Source: Phallusia fumigata (lineage: Eukaryota; Chordata; Ascidiacea; Phlebobranchia; Ascidiidae). Taken from it: DNA of 24,372 bases. Position 1 is the stretch's first letter. Every line of letters begins with the position of its first letter. Shown piece after piece: positions 1 to 9,800 of the stretch. The notes below the pieces were generated by a model, which did not search any database, was not told the origin of the DNA, and saw only the letters and a program-made list of their open reading frames with translations. Made by a program: the position numbers and the translations under genes. The stretch spans positions 1 through 24,372 of the forward strand of contig QXVZ01028665.1 in NCBI GenBank assembly GCA_008931825.1, written 5' to 3'.

Positions 1-540
1 AAGATCGCAGTCCGCCATGCATTTTTAAGTACGAAGCAAATGATAACCGTGCTGTTTAAACACAAAAGGTTTGAAAAAAATCACAAAACTAAAAATAAGG
101 CAAAAATATTTTTGTAACCAAGCGGCAAAACCAGTGCTTGGATATAATTTTTCAATTTCAGTCATTCAGTTTAAAGAAAGTCAAGCCATCTTGGATAAAA
201 TTTTTCAATTTCAGTCATTCAGTTTAAAGAAAGTCAAGCCAGCAAACATATTTAGACATACAATAACCTAATTTAAATCTTTACGCACGACAACAAATTT
301 CTAGTTAAACAACGATTACAACGAAGCAAACCAATAAAAACTAAATTTCAGAGAAACTGCTACTTTCTTAAACCGGGCGTTTAATACCTTCTGCACCTCA
401 ACAAATCCATTCCCACACTATGTTAAAAAACAGCTGGTACAGTAAACTTCGGACGTTTAGAGGTTTTTTCATTACGTATTCCTGAAAAGAATTACCCTAC
501 CCAAACACAATAGGCTAGTTTGGATTGTAGCATTGAAACT
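1..540. other. AT-rich 5' flank, no gene seen
   Basis: Apart from the 53-bp tandem repeat I see no coding pattern, RNA gene or promoter I can defend. Short ORFs here have no recognisable product. Confidence 0.6.
137..242. repeat. 53-bp tandem duplication (two units)
   Basis: Unit 1 (137-189) and unit 2 (190-242) both run from CTTGGATA through a TTTTTCAATTTCAG segment to AAAGAAAGTCAAGCCA, with one clear substitution near the start (T versus A). The repeat is in AT-rich flank with no supported gene. Confidence 0.9.
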
Positions 541-2048
541 CTTTTAAATAGAACGCAAAACCTGCGTACAATTATAGGATATTTTCTGTTAAAGGCAGCA
601 AAAACCTACAGTTTGCTTTTATACAATTGGATTATAGTTGCGCTAATAGCCGTTAAGTTTCAAGTCGATTTCGCTTTACGATACACTAAAAATATCGAAG
701 TGCGCTTTGCTTAAAACACATTCAAAATACAAATCACTTTAAAGTCCAAATTGGTGACTATTTGGACTTTAAATCGCGCAATCACCTTCAAAAACAAACT
801 TCTATGTACCCCCCTCATGTTTCTGTGGCCTTTTTATGTTGCGTCACTTCAACGTACATACTAATACCTTTGTCAACCCTTCACCCGATAGCTCAATTTG
901 GTCTTATACCTAGTCTCATGATCTAAAACCTTTGTTGGTGCCGAGTGAAACATCTACACTGTTTCCCACTACCTGTCACAACCAGTGGCGTAGTGTGCTG
1001 CAGGAGCGTCCTTCGCTCTGCCACCTCTTCAATGGAATGATGAGTATTGGGGGTAGTAGACTTATGAAGAGTTTCTGCACCTCCAGCAGAGCTGCTGCAC
1101 CTTTAAAATTGCCATTATATCCCTGGTCACAACAGTCAAACACCAAAAGTCAACTACTTTCTGCAACAAACAATAATACCAAGCCATAACCCAAACCTCA
1201 CAATCAAAGTCATGTTTGTACTTAAAGGAGTGTCATGCTTGAAAGTACTTGACAACGTTCGTACGTTTACTCACAGTCTGCTCAAAAGCGTAACTGCGTT
1301 GTTTCCTTTGTGATTAAGCGTCGAGCCCACGACGGGCATTGTAGGAAATCCAACTTACCAGCGTAATGAGTAACCTGGAAAATCAGGTCTTACAACAACC
1401 GAATACACAGGATTAGAAATGCAAATGGTCAATCACAAAGGTTATCTTGTTCGAAACAAACGATATCTTGTATCGAAACAAACGTGGTCTACACACTACG
1501 AAATTGCACTTTGCAAAGTAATGTACGAGTTAAAGCAGTTGTTATTGCTCAACAACGTTTACCCCAACACTATGTTTGCTACAAAAACAATCGCATGTGG
1601 TCAAAATTTTAGACAAACAAGATCCGCTTGATGACACTGTTGAATTAATTTTACTGTGGTCACACTTCACTAAACAGGCGCGTGGCCTTGATTTTTTCCC
1701 TTCGGCTCAACTGCTCGGCCAGACACATTCGTGTTTTGCAGAAGCACGCCGGCGTTGTATTTGAAGGAACGTTTAGCAAAGCAGAACGAGCCAGCTATTA
1801 TATGTATGCTACGTGAATATATTGTAACCCAAAGGAAATGTATTGCAGTTTGTGTAGCCAGATTTGTCAATGAAACAGTTTAGTAACAAATCAGAAGTCA
1901 TCAACGCAGAATTTTGACCTATTTCATTCAATATTTCCTGTGAACTAAGCGTTACTCATATTGTAAACAATGCAACGCTCTGGTCATTGGCCATTGTTGA
2001 TTCACTAAACTTGATTGTGTGAAGAATTAGAAAATAAAACAGTAACTG
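541..2048. repeat. Allelic copy 1 of the upstream segment (contig end)
   Basis: This 1508-bp stretch corresponds from end to end to 2050-3621, with many substitutions and several indels, and ends immediately before the N at 2049. Examples: 1510-1556 (47 bp) is absent from copy 2; 5 extra bases near 1710-1720 break the frame that is open in copy 2; 738-773 forms a hairpin not present in copy 2. The last 226 bp (1823-2048) are identical to copy 2. Level and type of difference suggest a second haplotype rather than a recent tandem duplication, and the position against the N supports an assembly cause. Confidence 0.85.
738..773. repeat. Perfect inverted repeat, 14-bp arms, 8-base loop
   Basis: Left arm 738-751 (TTTAAAGTCCAAAT) is the exact reverse complement of 760-773 (ATTTGGACTTTAAA). 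In the allelic copy only the right arm exists (around 2295-2308); the left arm is replaced by unrelated sequence. Confidence 0.9.
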
Positions 2049-3108
2049 NCTTTTAAATAGAACGCAAAACCTGCGTACAGTTATAGGATATTTTCTGTTA
2101 AAGGCAGCAAAAGCCTACAGTTTGCTTTTATACAATTGGAATATAGTTGCGCTAATAGCCGTTAAGATTCAAGTCGATTTCGCTTTACGATACACTAAAA
2201 ATTTAAACATCGAAGTACACTTTGCTTAAAACACATTCAAAATACAAATCACTTTCACTGTCCTGGGTTAAATTGACAAACATCGTTTGGCGACTATTTG
2301 GACTTTAAATCGCGCAATCACCTTCAGTAACAACTTGTATGTACTCCCCCTCTTTTTATGTTGCGTCACTTCAACGTACATACTAATACCTTTGTCAACC
2401 CTTCACCCGATAGCTCAATTTGGTCTTATACCTAGTCTCATGATTTAAAACCTTTGTTTGTGGCGAGTGAAACATCTGCACTATTTCCCACTACCTGTCA
2501 CAACCAGTAGCGTAGTGTGCTGCAGGAGCGTGCTTCGCTCTGCCACCTATTCAATGGAATGATGAGTATTGGGGGTAGTAGACTTATGCAGAGTTTCGGC
2601 ACCTCCAGCAGAGCTCCTGCACCTTTAAAATTGCCATTATATCCCTGGTCAGAACAGTCAAACACCAAAAGTCCACTACTTTCTGCAATAAACAATAATA
2701 CCAAGCCATTACCCAAACCTCACAATCAAAGTCATGTTTGTACTTAAATGAGTGTCATGCTTGAAAGTACTTGACAACGTTCGTACGTTTACTCACAGTC
2801 TGCTCAAAAGTGCATCTGCGTTGTTTCCTTTGTGATTAAGCGTCGAGCCCATGACAGTCATTGTAGGAAATGTGGGGGCATCGAATTTCAGTGATCCAAA
2901 CCATTTGGAACGTATGTATTTCACGACAACAAAAAAATAATAGGTTGTTATTTATTCTTCAGCCCTAACCAGATCCAACTTACTAGCGTTATGAGTACCC
3001 TGGAAAAGCAGGTCTTACAACAACCGAACACACAGGATTAGAAATGCAAATGGTCAATCACAAAGGTTATCTTGTTCGAAACAAACGAAAGCTTGTTTCG
3101 AAACAAAC

Positions 3109-3456
3109 GTGGTCTACACACTACGAAATTACACGTTTACCCCAACGCTATGTTTGCTACAAAAACAATCGCATGTGGTTAAAATTTTAGATAAGCAAGA
3201 TCCGCTAGATGACACTGTTGAATTAATTCTACTGTGGTCACACTTCACTAAACAGGCGCGTGGCCATGATTTTTTCCCTTCGGCTCAACTGCCCGACACA
3301 TTCGTGTTTTGCAGAAGCGCGCCGGCGTTGTATTTGAAGGAACGTTTAGTAAAGCAGAACGAGCCAGCTATTATATGTATGCTGCGTGAATATAGTGTAA
3401 CCCAAAGGAAATGTATTGCAGTTTGTGTAGCCAGATTTGTCAATGAAACAGTTTAG
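3109..3456 (+). CDS. Possible terminal exon of an unrecognised upstream gene
   Basis: An open frame of about 115 codons ending in TAG at 3454-3456. I do not recognise the protein; its middle part (KILDKQDPLDDTVELILLWS) has a natural amino-acid composition. Against allelic copy 1, six of the first seven substitutions (3147, 3180, 3192, 3195, 3207, 3229, but not 3266) leave the amino acid unchanged, which suggests coding constraint. Against: after that point copy 1 has a 5-bp frameshifting insertion, three of four later substitutions change the residue, and no clear acceptor or ATG starts the frame. A poly(A) signal AATAAA follows at 3606-3611. It could instead be a decayed gene or chance. Confidence 0.25.
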   Translation: MVYTLRNYTFTPTLCLLQKQSHVVKILDKQDPLDDTVELILLWSHFTKQARGHDFFPSAQLPDTFVFCRSAPALYLKERLVKQNEPAIICMLREYSVTQRKCIAVCVARFVNETV

Positions 3457-3605
3457 TAACAAATCAGAAGTCATCAACGCAGAATTTTGACCTATTTCAT
3501 TCAATATTTCCTGTGAACTAAGCGTTACTCATATTGTAAACAATGCAACGCTCTGGTCATTGGCCATTGTTGATTCACTAAACTTGATTGTGTGAAGAAT
3601 TAGAA

Positions 3606-3611
3606 AATAAA
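3606..3611 (+). terminator. Poly(A) signal AATAAA upstream of Eph
   Basis: AATAAA lies 150 bases after the TAG of the candidate upstream exon and 140 bases before the Eph ATG; the allelic copy has the same signal at 2033-2038. It would suit the 3' end of a head-to-tail neighbour, but this hexamer is frequent in AT-rich DNA. Confidence 0.3.
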
Positions 3612-3732
3612 ACAGTAACTGATGAGGTTGTGTTGTAGACAAAAGAAGCTTTATAGAAGCGAACATAGGGACTGGGCATAAATTTAAAGCAACGGTTTTG
3701 TTGCCCAAGACTTGTGGATTATCGACGCAATC

Positions 3733-3741
3733 ATATTTCAG
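3733..3741 (+). promoter_or_regulatory. Splice or trans-splice acceptor just before the Eph start codon
   Basis: The sequence CATATTTCAG ends at 3741, leaving a 9-base untranslated leader TAACTAGTC before the ATG at 3751. A good 3' splice site this close to a start codon fits either a 5'UTR intron or spliced-leader trans-splicing, which is common in Ciona. No convincing upstream donor exon was identified. Which of the two applies is inference. Confidence 0.45.
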
Positions 3742-3750
3742 TAACTAGTC

Positions 3751-3844
3751 ATGAATGCACGCATTTTTTTCTGTCATCTATGGACTTACTGCGTGGTGTA
3801 CTTATGCCTTACACATTTGTTTCATATTGTTTCTGGAAACGTTG
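3751..3844 (+). CDS. Eph: Eph exon 1: start codon and signal peptide
   Basis: ATG at 3751 opens 31 codons that read as a secretory signal peptide: short N-terminus with Arg4, then a hydrophobic run rich in Phe, Leu, Val, Tyr and Cys (residues 5-27), then a small-residue Ser-Gly-Asn stretch at 28-30 where cleavage is plausible. The exon ends in phase 1 before a consensus donor GTAAGT at 3845. The start is supported because the next exon begins immediately with the mature ligand-binding domain, leaving no room for a longer N-terminus, and because a 3' splice acceptor lies 9 bases upstream. Confidence 0.85.
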
Positions 3845-6800
3845 GTAAGTACTTGTTATCATTTTACTCCCCAAAAACATATTTGTTTGTTTACTGAATT
3901 GAAAGCAGAAAGTTTAACCAAGGCAAATTAAAGTGTTCTCTAGTCATGCTTCAAGCATTGCAGTGTGTTAAACCAATTAAGTTTCGTATGTAAACCCATG
4001 GCGATATAAAGCGGCGATGGATTCTCGTTTCGCTTGAATGACAATCTTGTTCTGCCAAACATTCCTCGGGCAAGAATTCCATTCATTTCATCAAACATCA
4101 AGGTTTTGTTGTGCGTCCTTGCGAGTGTGATTCGTGGCCGAATAAAAGTTTAAATATTTTTCAGCCTGTAAACTCGTTGGTATGACATTTAGCAATGTGG
4201 TTTTGTGTTTACAGAGGAGCTGTATGACACGAAATCGCGGACAAGCGACCTGCTGTGGACAAAGTATCCGGAACGCGACGGTGTAAGTGATTTGGCTATC
4301 GGGAATGAAACTGCGTGCTTGCAGACGTTCGTGCCTTTGTGGCTTATCAAAGAGGGTGGCCGCGTTACACTGAACAACACGCGGCGTGAGAATCTACTTT
4401 ACTACCGCGCGGCATATCATTAAGTTAATTAGAGCAGCAAATTTGTGGAAACGGACACGAGCCGAGAACTTTCCTGTGGACGCGAATTGTTTCGAAACAA
4501 TGTAATGGAGTCGTTTTAATGTTATTAATAATGACAAAAACAATGCAGAGCCCCTATAATCTACTTTAGAAACTCACTTACGAAGACAATTACGTCACTT
4601 TTGCAGAGATAAATTTAATACTTTGTAACTTGTTTATGTCAACGTTCTACTACAAAAAAAAAACAATATATTAAAATACCAGTTTACGCAATTTTTCTTA
4701 TTGATAGTGGGAAGAAGTAACAGGGTTGAGTTTGGAGCGGGACTCAATTCGATATCACCAGGTTTGCAACACCAAAGGAAACCCCTACCCAAGCAATTGG
4801 ATACGATCCCCCTACATTCAATCCAAGTAAGCTCATTTGCAACGGCACTGGTGAGGCCGGCGCTTTGTTTACTACTCGCGCTTCCGTCCGCTCCAGATAA
4901 CAGCTTGACACTCAGTTTTATTGGCTGTCAAGAGAGAGGTCTCGCACCGGACGAATTACTGTGTCATGTTTGCTTGGTTCACTTCCATGTATCTGGTACC
5001 AGTAAAGGATTTGAATTGTCGATGAAAACACCTTCACCGATATTTTGACTGCGCTGTTTTTACCACAGTTTTGTTTGCAAATATAATAACAATTTTAATG
5101 CCTAGACGTTTAACGCATTGAAGTGTATTCCAAAATCGAATGGAATTTCAAAAACATAATCAAATAGTGTGGATTACTTAAGTGTTTAGCATACTTGTGT
5201 CCATGCGTACTGAAAAACAATATCCAAAGATCCTCGATTAGGTTTAAATTTTCAAACATAACGCGCTTAAACAGTATTTATCCAATAACGCCATCCTTTT
5301 GTTCCAGGGGTGCAAAACGAGCATACATTGACGTGGAATTTTCCATGGTGAAATGCGAAGAGTTGCAAACTGGCTGCAGCGAAACGTTCAACCTTTTCTA
5401 CTATGAGTCGGACAGTGATCAGTCTTCCAGCACTTTTCCACCGTGGAGGGAAAACCCATATGTGAAGATCGACACGATCGCAGCAGGCGAGAGGTTCAGC
5501 AACATTAAATTTAGTAGGGAGGAAGGGATGAACCGCAAAACGTGGACACTTGGTCCGCTGACTAGGTATGGAAGCTTTGTGATAACAATTATTTTGGTGT
5601 TGTTGTGGTACACAATTATTTTGGTGTTGTTGTGGTACACTGGAAGTGTTGTGCTGTTAAAAGTCACATTTTAAAACTTTGTAAAATGACAAAACCACAG
5701 TTTTATTTAAAGGGTTGAACTAACGATTTTGTTTTGAAACACCGCCGTTGCCGATTTAAAATATACATTTTAGCAAACCATTATGTAACATTACTGCATG
5801 TATTACCTATCGATTGCGTGGAATTGTCCATATTCTATCGATTTTGACATCTTGACCACCTGACCCATTAAGTCTATTTCAACAGGCGCGGTTTTCATCT
5901 GGCAGCTCAGGACAAGGGGGCTTGCATGTCGTTAATGAGAGTACGCGTCTACTCCTACTATTGCTCGAATGTGACTAACTCCTTGGCGAACTTCCCCCGC
6001 ACAGTCGCTGGTAACGACGTCGCTTCGCTAGTCGAAGTGCCCGGAAAATGTGTCCAGTATGCTAACGCCACCGCCTCTGAAGGTGAACGTTAAATAACGT
6101 TGGTTTTTAACGCAATGATAGGCCTGTAAAACATACACATGTTTTTCGCACAAATGTTTAAATAATCTGGTCAAAATAAATTTATTTGCTCATAGTAAGT
6201 GTTTTTCCTAACGGCAACCATTTGCCAATTAGCCTCACAATCTCACGACCTCCCCTTTTCATCTCACAGCACCTCGTTATTACTGTAACAGCAACGGCGA
6301 ATGGAAAGTGCGCACTGGAGTATGTCACTGCAAGCCAGGCTATCAAGCTAACAGCGTCTTGACAAGTTGCGAAGGTGGGTCTCGTGTTATGGTGCAATTA
6401 TCAGCGCCTATGTGTCGTTAGCGAAGGAATTTCGAGTGGCACTTAATAAGTGAAAGCCGTCATGGAGGACGGTGACGATGCAGGTCCTGCTTGAGGTTTC
6501 TTATCTACACAAAACTTTACCCTGACGTAACTTTTTATTTCTGATGTTGGATGAGGTTTGAATGCAGTAGGTCCAACTAGACTTCAAAGATCTCAACGTG
6601 TTTATTGTTAGCTCAAAATGGTTCACTTTTGTGACCTCGGTTTTGATGTTTATACAAAGCAAAGCGCTTAAGATCGGCCACGGTGATAATCTCGTCGGAA
6701 ATTTACTATTTCCCTATTATTTGCCCTTGATCGTTGCGCATATAAATGTCATGCGCTTTTCCTATGCGTGATAAGCATCAAATCACGCGTGGGTGCCAAA

Positions 6801-9800
6801 CTTCCGACAACAAATTGCTAAGGGCACTCTAAATATTTTGCCGTTGGACTTGCTCATGGTTTTCCATAAAAGTAAATGTTAAACGTCTTGTTAGGAGTTT
6901 TGGCATGTTTGCACAGTCAAGGCCGAGGCGACGTTTTTTCTCTACACGGCGACCGTTAATGGTCCACAACTCTTGTGTCTGCCTAAGCATGTCGCAGCAT
7001 GTCTTGTCAGCACGGCGATCTTGTCGCCAGGACAAACAAGGCCACAAGGCAAGAAATTCCTCGAGCCTATTTTTGTCAGCAAGTATCGAAATCAACAAGC
7101 GATCTTCACCGTTGAAAGGCGAGCTTTCTGTGGCTTGGTTAACATTCCTCGCCAGTGGACGAGTTCTGTTGCTTTCGATATCGTGTTTGAGTTGATCGCT
7201 GAAAAGTCAAGTGGTTCGTTTCCCTTTGCTTAAGTCCACCTGGCGCACGTGATGCTGCCCCTCAAGGGCCCTAGGTTTTGTTGCTGGAGATCGTGTTATG
7301 TTCCACTGGTGTGTTTCATCGTTAAAGGGTTTAATTTAAAAACGGCAAGCACATCTGTGAACTTAGGAACAGGGCCGTGTATACACTCTGTAGAAATGCC
7401 ATGTTGTAAACCAAAACTGGTTTGAACCTACTTAAACCGGCGAAACATGCAAGACAAACTTACCGTCGATAATAATCAACTATACCGTTTGTATAAGTCG
7501 TCAAAGCTTTGCTAGCAAACTGCGACATTTTGTTTATTTCGGCTTAAGAAAAGGAACATCAGAAACTTGGCACCCTGAAACAATCACTGTTGTATATTGT
7601 TTATGTATATGATGTTAAATTTCGCCATAGCTCCAAGTGTCTAATAATGATTTTTTTCGTGTCAGTCGTCAACTTTTGAAATAGAACATAGGGTCAGGCC
7701 CTTCTCATGTCGTCTATTGCGCCATAATTATTTCCAGACGCCCGGGTCGTGTGATCGAAATTCCGCGCGATGTCTAATAAGCGTTACCTGTTTGTTTTCG
7801 TCCCGACCTCTCGCCACGTCGAAACAATGCAAAATCGGTAATCCACACTCGGGACAAAACGTCGCGATGTCCCAATATGACGTAACGCATCCGATGGGCG
7901 ACAACGCGCGTGTCTGATGTTCCAATTCATAATATGATGAGAACGGGATCGTTTGTGTAAAATGTCGCCACACGGACGCCTTTTGTGGCAGTTTTGGCGA
8001 CACTTGCACCATGGAAACCTCCAGTCACCGTTGTCGTAAAAGCTTGTGTGTTAAACAGTTTGTAGAAGGTAAACATGTTACACCAAAGACAGTATGTGTC
8101 CGTTCACAAGCTCGAACTTGCACATCCAAGGCATTTTTGCCGCAACTTTATGTGCTTTAAAAATTTCAAAATTGGTGAAAATAGGTTTTTGGATTCGCAA
8201 GTTTTTGAAAATGGTTTTAAAGGCGGCGCAAAATTTTTTGGAACAATAAATATGAACAAAAAGCTTTTGACTTGTGTAGGACCAAATTATATCACACGGT
8301 GTGTGGTCCAAAGATGTGTTTAAAGCAAGCTCTAATGTACGGTTGTGAACTTAACATTTTGTTGATTCAACTTTACAAATTTCAGGCTTTCGAAGCGAAA
8401 TTACCCATTGTAGCACACCAAACGGACTTTCCGTACGTCACACTGACTTGCCCTAAAAGCCACCCGACTTCCTAATGCATTAGGCGACAACATCACGCCC
8501 TACATTCGAATGAAGTCGCTTTGATGATAATTACTTGGGCGNACTTTACAAATTTCAGGCTTTCGAAGCGAAATTACCCATTGTAGCACACCAAACGGAC
8601 TTTCCGTACGTCACACTGACTTGCCCCTAAAAGCCACCCGACTTCCTAATGCATTAGGCGACAACATCACGCCCTACATTCGAATGAAGTCGCTTTGATG
8701 ATAATTACTTGGGCGCTCGCCACGTTTCATTGCCACTGCAAACCCCTTGCTACTCGACTGTTAAGCGTTCCACTATAGCGCAGCCTATTCACTTGAACTT
8801 AGCCGAGGCCGAGACTTAACGGGTACTTTCAAATAGTGACAAATAACCCCCATTGCTTGATGGCTAAGAATGCTTGGAAGGCTTTAAAGGCTTGGTGGTA
8901 AGATTGAAAGCATGTTGTGTGGTATTAAGAATCTGTGTACTGACAACACAGCCCCCTATTTTTGCTAAACAGTGATCACTTTTAAATAATAATTCTGCCA
9001 GTTATCTAATTTGTCTAAAAGGAAACTCAATAAATTCGGTTTGGGCGTTTTGGAAAAGTGTAATCTCTTTAATCTTAAGTGACTGTAGTAAAAAGTAGAA
9101 CGACCTAACCGGCTGTTTACTTTCTACCCGTCCCAGAGTGATTTACAACCCTTAAACGTTCCTACATCGTCCGATCGATAAAACATGCTTGGATCTGCCA
9201 CTGGCACCGGTCGTCCTTCCGACATTGCTCGTCCCTTGGTAACTGGAGCCACTGGCAAACGGCAGTTATCGCATTCCATCTCATCTTGGGCCTCGATCGC
9301 ATGTCTGACGTCATTACAGTATTCCCAGAAATTCCGTCTCGATACATGCTTCTTTTGGGGCAGGTGGCTTGCCCAGCGGCCTTTCGTGCACAGTCAACTG
9401 TCTATAGCACGTTTTTTGTTGGTTTTCTAGTTAGTTTTGCGTATTATCCTTGATAATGTTTGGAACCTTTCGCTAGAGGTTCGTAAGGATACTAAGCCGT
9501 GCTGATAACTAGCGCCGTTCGAGTGTTTGTCGTTACCTTGGAAAAATTCTAACGTCTGGGCTTGCGCGCTCCCGCCCTCGGGTTACGTAATGCCACACAA
9601 GTGGGAGCAGATGGAGAGAATGCCTTCGCAGTCGATTGCTTATGTTGGTATTGTCATGCGCCTATCGCTGGTATTCAATCGCTGGCGTCGCTATGGTAGT
9701 GTGAGTTGAAAGGCGGCCTGTTTCGAGATACAGATTTCTTAAAATGACATGTTTGACTAACGTTCATGCCCCCAAATCAGCGTACTAGGGCCTCGTCAGT

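Larger units (their letters stand above)
2050..3621. repeat. Allelic copy 2 of the upstream segment, continuous with the Eph gene
   Basis: This 1572-bp stretch repeats 541-2048 starting directly after the N at 2049, and runs on uninterrupted into the Eph gene, so it is the copy physically linked to exon 1. It carries a 103-bp insertion (about 2872-2974) that copy 1 lacks. The short ORFs shared by the copies at 541-720 and 932-1189 differ mostly by amino-acid-changing substitutions and look non-coding; the one at 3109-3456 behaves differently and is listed separately. Confidence 0.85.

Noticed and set aside
541-714. ORF at the start of the allelic segment
   Set aside because: All four substitutions checked against copy 2 change residues (I/V, T/A, I/N, F/I); looks non-coding.
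932-1189. ORF shared with 2517-2747 in the allelic copies
   Set aside because: Nearly every difference between the haplotypes changes an amino acid and the C-terminus is not conserved, so it does not behave as coding.
5195-5674. 159-codon continuous ORF starting before exon 4
   Set aside because: Only 5308-5565 matches the Eph family; the front is intron 3 and the tail intron 4. The tail is kept as a finding on intron retention.
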